Below are positions 50,990 to 59,539 of a stretch of DNA of 64,000 nucleotides, piece by piece (within the stretch, counting starts at the first letter, position 1; every line of letters starts with the position of its first letter). The stretch covers positions 124,001 through 188,000 of the forward strand of contig JAFWYP010000001.1 in the NCBI GenBank assembly GCA_017517665.1. The letters are read 5' to 3'. This DNA is from Clostridia bacterium. Lineage in GTDB: Bacteria; Bacillota; Clostridia; Oscillospirales; Acutalibacteraceae. Below the pieces are notes generated by a model. That model was not told the DNA's origin. It saw nothing but the letters and a program-made list of their open reading frames with translations, and did not search any database. The translations under genes and the position numbers were made by a program.

Positions 50990-52603
50990 ATGGAAAAATC
51001 AAGAGCCGACAAAATTATCACCGAATATTACAAAAAGCTTTACGGCTTTGCTCTTTCGAAAATGACAGACATTGATAAAGCAGAGGAGCTTGCTTCGAGA
51101 ATAACGCTTGAGGTTTATTCCTCACTGCTGAAAGCGGATGAGATAGCAAACGTTAACGGCTATATTTACCGCATTGCCTGCAACGTTTTTGCAAGATATA
51201 TCGGCGAACGCAAGGAGAGTGCACACCTTGCAATTGATTCGGTGTTTCTGCCTGACAGCGTTGATTATGAAAAGAATTTAATCGATGCAGAAGAAGCGAA
51301 AAATCTCAGACGTGAGATTGCTTATCTTTCGGAAACTCAGCGCAGAATCGTTGTCATGCATTATTATGATAATCTGAAGCTCGGCGATATTGCGGAAAAG
51401 CTTTCCATCCCTCTCGGAACGGTCAAATGGCATCTTTATGAAGCAAAAAACAGCTTGAAAGAAGGAATCGAAATGAAAAGAACTCCCGGCACACTCGGAA
51501 TTAATCCCGTTAAATTTATAAACATGGGTCACAGCGGATTTGTAGGCAGCAAGGGTGACACATCAGATTTTCTTCGCAACAGCCTTACCCAGAATATTGC
51601 CTATGCGGCATATCATTCCCCCAAAACCGTCAATGAAATTGCACAAGAGCTCGGTGTTTCACCGATATTCATTGAAGATGAAGTACGCAATCTTGAAGAA
51701 TACGGCTTTATGGACAGACTCGGCGGCGGAAAATACAGAACAAATATCTATATCACCGAAACCACGGATGAAATCGACAGGAAAAAGCAGCTTCTCAACG
51801 AAGAATACGCAAGAATTCTCTGTGAAGAATATATTCCTTCTGTTTTTGAAGCGGTTAAAAAGCTTGATATGAGCAAAATCTACATTCCCGATAACGACAT
51901 CAATCTTCTTCTGTGGACTGCGGTTATTCTTGCCGTCGGCAAAAAATCAATGGATATCGAAATATGGAAAGAATTTAATAAATACAGCGTAAAAAGAAAA
52001 GACGGCGGAGATTTTGTTGCCGTTGCCGAGGTTGAGCCTGATTTCGACCTGAGCCGTAACCGGCATTACAACACTTGCGGAGACATGACGAGGACGAATG
52101 AGAAATACTCAACCGGTGCATGGCAGTTTGATACATATTATGACAGCCGTACAGGCGGATGGCGTGACAGTCTTGAAAGCGATTTTGACAGTCTGTATGA
52201 ACACATTTCAGGCAGAATAAGCAAGAATGACGTGTCTCTTGAAAAATATCAGCGACTTTATGAAAAAGGTTATCTTGTTAATGACGGCGGCAAGGATAAG
52301 GTCACGATGATAGTTTCCACTTACGGCGGTGATGAATTTATGAGTCTTATTCCCGACCCCGACGAAAAGCTTGAAAAGAAGCTTGAAAAATACTGCAAAG
52401 AATATTATGAACTCACAAAAGACTGCGTTGCAGGACATATGCTTCCGCTTCATAAAACAGCCTGCAAAGCAAAGTGGACAAACGGCAGAATGAGAATGAC
52501 CGTTATTGAGCAGCTTCTCAAGTCGGAAGTGCTCGCTCTCCCGACCGAAGAACAAAAGGCGGCACTCACAACAATGCTTTTCTGCGATAAACTTCCCGAA
52601 TAA
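50990..52603 (+). CDS. ECF-like sigma factor with a ~370-residue C-terminal extension
   Basis: A 537-residue protein. Residues about 5-75 are sigma region 2 (KLYGFALSKMTDIDKAEELA) and about 105-165 sigma region 4 (TQRRIVVMHYYDNLKLGDIA ... GTVKWHLYEAK). A normal ECF factor ends there. Then comes a linker, a winged-helix-like segment (TVNEIAQELGVSPIFIEDEV, about 208-227) and ~290 residues of unrecognised sequence rich in aromatic and charged residues. No membrane helix or anti-sigma gene is seen, so the extension may replace an anti-sigma factor. I choose ATG 50990, properly spaced from AGAGAGG; an ATG at 50981 abuts it. Confidence 0.78.
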   Translation: MEKSRADKIITEYYKKLYGFALSKMTDIDKAEELASRITLEVYSSLLKADEIANVNGYIYRIACNVFARYIGERKESAHLAIDSVFLPDSVDYEKNLIDAEEAKNLRREIAYLSETQRRIVVMHYYDNLKLGDIAEKLSIPLGTVKWHLYEAKNSLKEGIEMKRTPGTLGINPVKFINMGHSGFVGSKGDTSDFLRNSLTQNIAYAAYHSPKTVNEIAQELGVSPIFIEDEVRNLEEYGFMDRLGGGKYRTNIYITETTDEIDRKKQLLNEEYARILCEEYIPSVFEAVKKLDMSKIYIPDNDINLLLWTAVILAVGKKSMDIEIWKEFNKYSVKRKDGGDFVAVAEVEPDFDLSRNRHYNTCGDMTRTNEKYSTGAWQFDTYYDSRTGGWRDSLESDFDSLYEHISGRISKNDVSLEKYQRLYEKGYLVNDGGKDKVTMIVSTYGGDEFMSLIPDPDEKLEKKLEKYCKEYYELTKDCVAGHMLPLHKTACKAKWTNGRMRMTVIEQLLKSEVLALPTEEQKAALTTMLFCDKLPE

Positions 52604-52665
52604 AAAACATTATAAAAAAGCAGACCAACCCCATTTATTATTCGTCTTGTAAGTGAAAGGGTAAG

Positions 52666-52911
52666 GTGAATGATGTGGAGCAAAATAAAAAACAATTTAT
52701 ATTAAATGTTTTCTGCTGTGTTCTGCATTTTATAAATTTCGTAATAATGACCTATATTGTGGTTTCATCGAAAAATTATATTTATCTTCTTCCTGCTGCT
52801 CTGTTTTTGCTGTGTTTTGTTTTATACATATTGAATACCGTGAAAAGCTATAAGAAAATCAGGGCGCAAAACGCCAAAAAGCTCGGGAAAGAGCAGTCAA
52901 CCAACGGTTGA
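52666..52911 (+). CDS. Small two-helix membrane protein
   Basis: An 81-residue protein with two hydrophobic segments (about 11-33 and 38-58) and a basic tail (KSYKKIRAQNAKKLGKEQ). The start is a GTG at 52666 preceded by AAAGGG; a second in-frame GTG at 52675 is possible. No family recognised. It lies 62 bases after the sigma factor gene and could be its membrane partner, but the two sequences give no direct evidence of that. Confidence 0.5.
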   Translation: MNDVEQNKKQFILNVFCCVLHFINFVIMTYIVVSSKNYIYLLPAALFLLCFVLYILNTVKSYKKIRAQNAKKLGKEQSTNG

Positions 52912-53033
52912 TACCCCGAAAACAACCATTAGTTTATCGGCTTCAACGTTTCGTTTGTTGACTCAACCGAAGGGATTTGCAACAATGAAATCGGCGAAAG
53001 CAAGCCGAATCAAAATTTGAAGGAGAATGAATC

Positions 53034-53534
53034 ATGAATCTCGGAAACAATATTTCAGAAAAAAGAAAAGCAAAAGGAATGACTCAGGAGGAACTTGCAG
53101 CGAACCTTGGAGTATCACCTCAGGCTGTATCGAAATGGGAAAATAATTTATCCTGCCCCGATATTTCACTTTTGCCCGCAATTGCAAAGATTTTCGGAAT
53201 GAGCGTTGATGAATTGCTCGGCGCCGCTTCCGCAACCGAAAATGTTGGAGAGGAAAAAACATTTGCCGAACCCGAAACTGCATATGAGGAACCTGTTTTT
53301 ACCGGCAAGAAGGCAACAACCTTGCTTATCACAACCGATAAAAACGGTAAAGTTTCAAACGTCAGAATACCGCTTACCGTTATGCGTTTCGGTCTGAATT
53401 TAGGCAGTGCATTCGGCGGCATTACAGGCGCTCAGGCAAACACAATCGAAAACGCTGTCAAAACGGGGCTTTCAGGAGAAATCCTTTCCGTTGACGGCGA
53501 AAACGGAGAAAAGGTTACAATCAGTCTTGTGTAA
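53034..53534 (+). CDS. XRE-family regulator with C-terminal beta domain
   Basis: A 166-residue protein. Residues 1-65 are an XRE helix-turn-helix (TQEELAANLGVSPQAVSKWE) ending MSVDELLGAA. A Glu-rich linker leads to a small domain (about 95-166) with VSNVRIPLTVMRFGLNLGS, also seen attached to SHOCT-like or adhesion-type regulators. AAGGAG precedes the ATG. Upstream at 52897-52911 and 52957-52967 are TCAACC/GGTTGA-type inverted repeats that could be its operators. It is followed by an esterase gene after 31 bases. Confidence 0.72.
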   Translation: MNLGNNISEKRKAKGMTQEELAANLGVSPQAVSKWENNLSCPDISLLPAIAKIFGMSVDELLGAASATENVGEEKTFAEPETAYEEPVFTGKKATTLLITTDKNGKVSNVRIPLTVMRFGLNLGSAFGGITGAQANTIENAVKTGLSGEILSVDGENGEKVTISLV

Positions 53535-53565
53535 CATATGAAGATTTGACAATACGGGTGATATT

Positions 53566-54495
53566 ATGCAATCTCTGATTTCAAAAATATTTATGTCAAC
53601 CTTGCGCTTGATTTTTCATTCGCCGTTGTCCGACAGTTCAAAGCTGTCCGACAATGCGGCAAAGCTGACGAAAGATAAAAAATCAAAATACAAGCCCTCA
53701 AAAAACTTTATCCATTCAAAACATACAACCGACGATGTGAAATATGAAAAGCTCATAAACCGTAATTGCAAAACAGAAAAAGTTATACTTATGATTCACG
53801 GCGGTGGATTTAAAATCGAACTGAATGATTTTTACCGCAGGCTCGCCGAAAAATACAGCAAAATGTTTTGCGGTGCAACGGTTATAAATGTTGATTACGG
53901 AAGATTCCCCGAACATCAGCTCCCGTCGCAGATGCACGATGTTGTAAAGATTTATCTTCATCTGCTTGATGAAGGTGTCAAAAATTCCGATATTGTTTTT
54001 ATCGGCGACAGCGCAGGTGCAACCCTTGCAATGACATCATCTTTGTGGCTTCGTGATAACGGCTATCCCATGCCGAATCACATCGTCTGTTTTTCGCTGT
54101 GGGCGGATGCAACATCAAGCGGTGATTCAAGAATCACAAATGCATACACAGACCCGTTTTACGGAATTGCAAAACATAAAAAGATTGAAGATAGTCTTCA
54201 CTTGCTCAGAAGAATATCAAAGTATGTTCTGAATGTTGACAGAACCGATCCGTATATCTCACCGTTGTTCGGAAGTTTTGAAAAATTTCCGAAAGTCACT
54301 CTGATATGCGGAACTGCGGAGCTTGATGAAAGCGACAGCGACAGAGTTTATAAAAAACTGAAAACCGTTGGCGTTGATGCCGAGCTTCATAAATTTGAGG
54401 GTATGTGCCATTGCTTCCAACTGTTTTCGTTTTTACCCGAAAGCAAAACGGCATATAACCTTGTCAAAAGCAGAATTATGGAGGAACAGCGATGA
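53566..54495 (+). CDS. Alpha/beta hydrolase of the hormone-sensitive-lipase family
   Basis: A 309-residue esterase. The oxyanion motif HGGGF is at 78-82, the nucleophile S149 is in GDSAG, the acid is probably an Asp in CGTAELDESDSD and the His is in GMCHCFQLF near the C-terminus. The N-terminal ~50 residues form the cap. Short-chain acyl esters are typical substrates. The gene overlaps the following kinase gene by four bases (ATGA). Confidence 0.85.
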   Translation: MQSLISKIFMSTLRLIFHSPLSDSSKLSDNAAKLTKDKKSKYKPSKNFIHSKHTTDDVKYEKLINRNCKTEKVILMIHGGGFKIELNDFYRRLAEKYSKMFCGATVINVDYGRFPEHQLPSQMHDVVKIYLHLLDEGVKNSDIVFIGDSAGATLAMTSSLWLRDNGYPMPNHIVCFSLWADATSSGDSRITNAYTDPFYGIAKHKKIEDSLHLLRRISKYVLNVDRTDPYISPLFGSFEKFPKVTLICGTAELDESDSDRVYKKLKTVGVDAELHKFEGMCHCFQLFSFLPESKTAYNLVKSRIMEEQR

Positions 54496-55424
54496 AAATT
54501 CTTGATAACAGCGATAAATATTTAATGCCCGTTTTACTTCAGATTATTTCTAAAAAGCTTGATAAGAAAGCGGATAATATAAAATTCATCGGCGGCGGCA
54601 GCTTCGGCAGAGTTTATAAAACAGTCCTTTCAGACGGCAAAACAATTGCCGTTAAAGCATACAGAGTTCAGGGCTCGCAGTATGAAGAAGCAGAGCAGCT
54701 CAATCTTCTTTCCGCAAACACAAGCGTAAAAATGCCGAAGGTACTTTTTACTCATGAAGATAATGAAACGGCAATAATGGCTATGACTTTTGTTGAAGGA
54801 CAGAATGTGCTAAACCCTGCATTTTTATTAAAAAGCAAAAGTCAGAAACAGAAATTTGCCGACGATGTTATTTCGGGCATGCTTGAGTGGCACAGTGTTA
54901 CTAATGATAAATTCGGTTCATTGTCAGATCCCGTTTATGACACTTGGCTTGAATACTATAAAAAAGAAAAGCAGGAGCCTTGGCTCGCTGCTCTGAAAGA
55001 ATTATCCGAAAACGGAAAGTTCAGCAAGAAAAAGCTGAAGCTGCTTTATGATGCAACAGAACTTTTTAACTCTCTCCCCGAAGAAAAAACAAATCCCGTA
55101 CTCATACACGGCGACCTCAATATAATGAACATAATAGCTAACCCCAAAACTTTGGAACTCACAGCTTTTATTGACCCTTGCGGCAGTCTTTGGTCAGACA
55201 GAGAATATGATTTGTTTCAGCTTCGCAATATGTGGGGCGATGCTTACGGTCTGTATGAAACCTACAAACAGAAATGCAAATTATCCGAATATGCGGATTT
55301 CAGAGTTGCTTATTACGCTTCCATGCACGAAGCTGCAATGAGACTAAAAGGCGGTTTGATTATGCCGCTGTGGGAAGATTTGAATAATGCCCGACTGAAA
55401 AAAGAAATGAAATTGTTAAAGTGA
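54492..55424 (+). CDS. Aminoglycoside-phosphotransferase-like kinase
   Basis: A 310-residue protein-kinase-fold enzyme. GGGSFGRVYKTVL (about 35-47) is the nucleotide loop, K near TIAVKAYR the ATP-binding Lys, HGDLNIMNII the catalytic loop (Brenner motif) and FIDPCG the metal-binding Asp equivalent of DFG. Substrates in this superfamily range from antibiotics to sugars, choline and fructosamines; resistance cannot be inferred. Translationally coupled to the esterase. A hairpin repeat follows at 55475. Confidence 0.8.
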   Translation: MKILDNSDKYLMPVLLQIISKKLDKKADNIKFIGGGSFGRVYKTVLSDGKTIAVKAYRVQGSQYEEAEQLNLLSANTSVKMPKVLFTHEDNETAIMAMTFVEGQNVLNPAFLLKSKSQKQKFADDVISGMLEWHSVTNDKFGSLSDPVYDTWLEYYKKEKQEPWLAALKELSENGKFSKKKLKLLYDATELFNSLPEEKTNPVLIHGDLNIMNIIANPKTLELTAFIDPCGSLWSDREYDLFQLRNMWGDAYGLYETYKQKCKLSEYADFRVAYYASMHEAAMRLKGGLIMPLWEDLNNARLKKEMKLLK

Positions 55425-55474
55425 TATTATTTTTAATTGCAATGATACTTAAAAACTTGAAGATTTCATGCAAA

Positions 55475-55556
55475 AACCACCTGATAATTCGTATTTCCAG
55501 CGAAAAAACAGGTGGTTCATCCATTTTGTGCATACCGTTAAAATAAAATGTTGACA
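55475..55556 (+). repeat. Hairpin repeat of ~83 bp, copy B
   Basis: AACCACCTG and CAGGTGGTT arms and the same tail as copy A (TACCGTTAAAAT, AATGTTGACA). It follows the kinase gene and can act as its terminator. Confidence 0.75.
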
Positions 55557-55644
55557 ACTTTTTGTAGCTACACTTTAATGTTCAGTTGATTTTTGGTTTG
55601 TGAATGATATTATAAATCAAAATAATTATGAGTCTGACCTGAAA

Positions 55645-55673
55645 TTGACAAATATGAACAGTTAAATTATAAT
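55645..55673 (+). promoter_or_regulatory. Consensus sigma-A promoter of the GH71/GH99-like gene
   Basis: TTGACA (55645-55650), 17 bases and TATAAT (55668-55673). Confidence 0.85.
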
Positions 55674-55710
55674 ACTGGTAACACTTGATTTTCTGGTGGG
55701 AGGTTTTGCT

Positions 55711-57585
55711 ATGTCAACAGTGTTAAAGGCGATAATTTCTGTGTTCACAACAATTTTTATGTTGCCATCGATGATAGGTATCGGCCTTTTCGGTACTGAT
55801 AATATAAATGAAAATTACTATGGAGAAGTGCGCCCTGACACTTGGGTGGCTGTTGACGGTCTCGGCAGAAGTCTGCCAACATATGAGGAAGTCGGGGAAC
55901 GCGATGGTGAAAAGTTTGTAGGTCTTTTTTATTGGATATGGCATACGAATTTTGCTTCCGGCTTTGAGGCTGAAAATGCAACCGAAATTCTTTCTGAAAA
56001 TCCCGAAGCTCTCAACGATTATAACCATCCTGCGTGGGGAGAGAGACCGGACGGCAAGCCGTATTACTGGAACGAGCCGCTTTACGGTTATTATCAGAAC
56101 CTTGACGAATATGTGGTCAGAAAACACGCTGAAATGATTGCTGATGCAGGTGTTGATGTAATTATCTTTGACTGTACTAACGGCACGGATACATGGGATT
56201 CGGCTTATGAAGCACTTTTCAGAGTTTTTGACGAGGCAATCAAAGACGGTGTTAATGTTCCGCAGATTGCGTTTATGCTGCCTTTCGGCACGGATGACAA
56301 TTCAAGAATATCTCTCCATAATCTCTATGAGAGAATATATTCAAAAGGCAGATACAAGCACCTTTGGTTTATGTGGGACGATAAGCCTCTTATAATGGCA
56401 CACAAGGATTCGCTTGATAAGATTGATGATTATGACAAGGAAATTCTTGACTTCTTCACCTTCAGAAAAAACAAACCGACGTATTTTGATGGCAACTATC
56501 CGATAACTGACAAAACATGGGGATGGTGCAGTGACTATGCTCAGACAAAGTTCGGCACGTCACTTTTCGGCGGTGTTGAGCAGATGTGTGTTTCTGTTGC
56601 ACAGAATGCTGCAGACGGTGAGCTTGTTGCGATGAACAGCGGTAAAAACGTTCAGGGAAGAAGCTTTACTCACGGTGATTATTCATACAGTTTTAAAAAA
56701 GGCGATGAAATTATAACTGTAGATTCTTCAACAGAGAACTGTATGCTCTACGGTCTTAATTTCCAACAGCAGTGGGATTATGCAATTGAATGTGACCCCG
56801 ATTTTATATTTGTAACAGGTTGGAATGAATGGATTGCCGGCAGATGGAAAGAGTGGGAGGGAACAAAAAATGCCTTTCCCGATCAGTTCAGCGATGAATA
56901 CAGCCGTGACATTGAACCTGCGGCGGGTATACTCAAGGATCATTATTATTATCAGCTCTGTGCAAATATCCGCAGATTCAAGGGTGTTACAGAGCCGATG
57001 AAAACCGAAGGCGGTCAGACGATAAACATATTTGGTTCGGACACACAGTGGCAGGGTGTAAAGAATGAATATGTTCACTATACCGGTAGTACAAAGAAAC
57101 GCGATGCAGACGGTTGGATAGGACTTCACTATGAAAGCGATACGATGCGTAATGATTTCAGAAGTGTAAAGGTGACGTACGACCGTCAGAATATCTACTT
57201 CAGGATTGAAACGGTTGATGCAATTACTTCTTACGATGATCCGTCGTGGATGAGAATTCTCATGGATACGGACTCCACCGGTAAAACAGAAAATTGGGAA
57301 GGCTTTGAGTACATAATCAACCGTGACAGCGCAACTGAAAATACGGTGAGTGTTGAGCGTTCAACCGGTGGGTGGAGTTTTGAAAATACAGGGACAGCGC
57401 AGTACATCGTTGACGGAAATGTTATGAAGATATCTGTGCCGAGAGAGGCACTCGGACTCGGAAAAGGAACGGAAATTCATTTTAATTTCAAGCTTTCCGA
57501 CAATATGCAGATCGACGGAGATATTATGGATTTTTATAAATACGGAGACGTTGCTCCCGGCGGAAGATTTATGTTTGCTTTCTGA
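55711..57585 (+). CDS. Membrane-anchored GH71/GH99-like glycosidase with C-terminal CBM9-like domain
   Basis: A 624-residue exported protein. Residues 4-26 form an uncleaved-looking hydrophobic anchor. VGLFYWIWH (about 68-76), RKHAEMIADAGVDVIIFDCT (137-156), WFMWDDKPL and VTGWNEWIAGRW match TIM-barrel enzymes of the GH71/GH99 type found on bacterial surfaces. The C-terminal ~155 residues (VKVTYDRQNIYFRIET ... WMRILMDTDSTG) look like a carbohydrate-binding family 9/DOMON-type beta sandwich. Start ATG 55711 has GGGAGG upstream. The catalytic pair and substrate cannot be assigned with certainty. Confidence 0.65.
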   Translation: MSTVLKAIISVFTTIFMLPSMIGIGLFGTDNINENYYGEVRPDTWVAVDGLGRSLPTYEEVGERDGEKFVGLFYWIWHTNFASGFEAENATEILSENPEALNDYNHPAWGERPDGKPYYWNEPLYGYYQNLDEYVVRKHAEMIADAGVDVIIFDCTNGTDTWDSAYEALFRVFDEAIKDGVNVPQIAFMLPFGTDDNSRISLHNLYERIYSKGRYKHLWFMWDDKPLIMAHKDSLDKIDDYDKEILDFFTFRKNKPTYFDGNYPITDKTWGWCSDYAQTKFGTSLFGGVEQMCVSVAQNAADGELVAMNSGKNVQGRSFTHGDYSYSFKKGDEIITVDSSTENCMLYGLNFQQQWDYAIECDPDFIFVTGWNEWIAGRWKEWEGTKNAFPDQFSDEYSRDIEPAAGILKDHYYYQLCANIRRFKGVTEPMKTEGGQTINIFGSDTQWQGVKNEYVHYTGSTKKRDADGWIGLHYESDTMRNDFRSVKVTYDRQNIYFRIETVDAITSYDDPSWMRILMDTDSTGKTENWEGFEYIINRDSATENTVSVERSTGGWSFENTGTAQYIVDGNVMKISVPREALGLGKGTEIHFNFKLSDNMQIDGDIMDFYKYGDVAPGGRFMFAF

Positions 57586-57670
57586 TAATCGGACTGTTAC
57601 CGTAATCTGACAAATCCATACAAGATAAATGAAAAAAGTCTCCATGCATTGGAGGCTTTTGATATATTAC

Positions 57671-57758
57671 AAAAAGAAAAATCACAGACCATCTGACGAT
57701 GACCTGTGATTATTGGTTGCGGAGAGAGGACTTGAACCTCTGGCCTCCGGGTTATGAG
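57671..57758 (-). repeat. 88-bp direct repeat, right copy (tRNA-fMet 3' half and terminator)
   Basis: Same span as 47041-47128. Here it is continuous with the intact tRNA gene, as expected for the original attachment site end. Confidence 0.75.
57674..57712 (-). terminator. Terminator of the tRNA-fMet gene
   Basis: On the minus strand, AATCACAG and CTGTGATT arms with an inner CATC/GATG pairing, followed by TTTTTCTTTTT. Confidence 0.75.
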
Positions 57759-57789
57759 CCCGACGAGCTACCAACTGCTCTACTCCGCG
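57714..57789 (-). tRNA. Initiator tRNA-Met (fMet, CAT)
   Basis: Reads CGCGGAGTAGAGCAG at the 5' end, anticodon arm GGG-CTCATAA-CCC, T-loop TTCAAGT and CTCCGCAACCA at the 3' end; CCA is encoded. The three consecutive G-C pairs in the anticodon stem and the unpaired C1-A72 at the acceptor end identify it as the initiator rather than elongator tRNA. It is single and transcribed leftward, away from the GPH transporter. Confidence 0.95.
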
Positions 57790-57948
57790 ATATCTGTTTT
57801 TGAAGTGCTTTATAATTATACACGAATCTGTCAGAATGTCAATACTTTTTTTAAAAAATTTTTAAAACAATATTATTATACTGCATTTTGCATAAAAATA
57901 TTAGTTCGTTTTTGTAAGTAATTGAAATCATTTTTACATTGATTGACT

Positions 57949-57977
57949 TTGACAAAATTTATATGTTATTATTTAAT
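57949..57977 (+). promoter_or_regulatory. Promoter of the 58028-63060 operon
   Basis: TTGACA (57949-57954), 17 bases, TTTAAT (57972-57977). Confidence 0.6.
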
Positions 57978-58027
57978 AAGAATATATATTACTTGGTTAA
58001 ATAATATCAGGAAAGAGAGATGATTTG

Positions 58028-59539
58028 ATGTCGCACGAAACAAATACTGCTCAGATTATTGAAGAGCAGGCTTTGAATCGCGAAGAGAAAAAATATGTCC
58101 GACCGAGGGAAATTGCTGCTTTTGCTCTGACTTCGTACGGACTGAATAACCTGACAAGCTTTATCGGTTCAACAAAACAGTATTTTATGATGAGCTTTCT
58201 CGGTCTTACAGGTAAACAGTTTGGTTTGCTCGGAACTGTTTCAACCATCTGGGATGCTCTTGACGATCCGATTTCGGGAATTGTTATCGACCGATGCAGG
58301 ACGAGATGGGGCAGACTCCGTCCGTTTCTGATTTTTCCCATGCCGTTCTGGGCAATTTCATCAATTCTTTTCTATATGGTACCCGGTGATTTTTCGGGTA
58401 CGCAGAAATTCATTTATGCTCTTGTCACAACTATTATTTACGGTATCGGTTTTTCATATCTCAGCGGCTGGGAATTGTTGCTTTATAACATAACTCCGAA
58501 CACGAATGAACGAGGCACGCTCATTGCAACGCAGAAGTTTGTCAATCTTTTTACGTGGCTTCCGTCACTTGTGCCTGTTTTTGTTGACTTTGTGCCGGGT
58601 GTAACAAAAAATGCAGTAACACAGCCGGAGGTTTATTCGGGATTTTCGGTTTTCTTTGTCCTTGTTGCTGTTGCAGGCGCACTTTTCGGATTTTTTGTTA
58701 TGCGAGAAAGAGTTTCCATTGCAACAAAAGAAGAAATGCAGAACTCAGGCATTCTTAAATCGCTCAAATCAATTCTGACCTGCAGACCGCTTGCTGTTTT
58801 GCTCCTTTCAGGATTTTTCGGAGGTATCAAGAGCGTTGGCGGCGCATCCGAGGACTTCTTCTGGCTTAACTGCACGGGCAAGCTTTCCAACAGACTTCTC
58901 TGCAGCCTTTTTACGGGTATTCCGAACTATGTAATCACTCCCGTTGCCCCTTCAATTATTAAAAAATTCGGACTCAGAACAACTGCTGTTTCCGCAGGTG
59001 TATTCAGCGGCGTTGCTTATACACTTCTCTATTTTATAGGATACAAACCCACGGGCAATTATTGGCTTGATTTTGTTATTGTTACCGTAGGACTCACCGT
59101 TGCAGGACTTCCCAATCATATTATGGGTGTTTGTGATCCTCTTCTTAAAGGTGATATGTATGACTATCTTGAATGGAAAACGGGCATACGCAACGAAGGC
59201 ATCGTAAATGCGGCGATGGGTTACGTAAACAAGCTTTCTTCAAGCATTCATGCTCTTCTTTCGGGTGTTGTTTTTGACTGGATTAAGTTCACTCCGCAGA
59301 AGGATATTTATGGTAATATCGTTCCTCATAAAGACCCGAAAGTGCTTCAGGGTATCTGGGGCATCTTCTGTCTTGCGCCTGCCGCGGCAAGATTCGGCTA
59401 CGGTTTGTCGCTTCTTCTTTTCAATGTTCACGGCAAAACAAAAGACAGAATGCTTGTTGAACTTGAACAGCACAGAAACTCAAGGTCTGAAGCGAAAAAA
59501 CAGGAATTGATTGCAGATACGGAGAATAACAATGATTGA
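58028..59539 (+). CDS. GPH-family glycoside transporter (MelB-like)
   Basis: A 503-residue symporter with about 12 hydrophobic segments. The family loop WDALDDPISGIVIDRCRTRW after helix 2 and DYLEWKTGIRNEGI late in the protein are both present, as in the transporter at 25998. It imports a glycoside, probably with Na+ or H+. The next gene starts 8 bases before its stop, so import and hydrolysis are coupled. Start ATG 58028 (MSHETN) is preferred to a TTG one codon earlier; GGAAAGAG precedes. Confidence 0.9.
   Translation: MSHETNTAQIIEEQALNREEKKYVRPREIAAFALTSYGLNNLTSFIGSTKQYFMMSFLGLTGKQFGLLGTVSTIWDALDDPISGIVIDRCRTRWGRLRPFLIFPMPFWAISSILFYMVPGDFSGTQKFIYALVTTIIYGIGFSYLSGWELLLYNITPNTNERGTLIATQKFVNLFTWLPSLVPVFVDFVPGVTKNAVTQPEVYSGFSVFFVLVAVAGALFGFFVMRERVSIATKEEMQNSGILKSLKSILTCRPLAVLLLSGFFGGIKSVGGASEDFFWLNCTGKLSNRLLCSLFTGIPNYVITPVAPSIIKKFGLRTTAVSAGVFSGVAYTLLYFIGYKPTGNYWLDFVIVTVGLTVAGLPNHIMGVCDPLLKGDMYDYLEWKTGIRNEGIVNAAMGYVNKLSSSIHALLSGVVFDWIKFTPQKDIYGNIVPHKDPKVLQGIWGIFCLAPAAARFGYGLSLLLFNVHGKTKDRMLVELEQHRNSRSEAKKQELIADTENNND

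Noticed and set aside
54492-55424. Antibiotic-resistance determinant
   Set aside because: The kinase fold is certain but this superfamily has many non-resistance members, and nothing in the sequence points to an aminoglycoside substrate.
47041-57758. Interpretation of the direct repeats as insertion-sequence ends
   Set aside because: No transposase gene and no terminal inverted repeats; the repeat boundary at the anticodon loop fits tRNA integration better.
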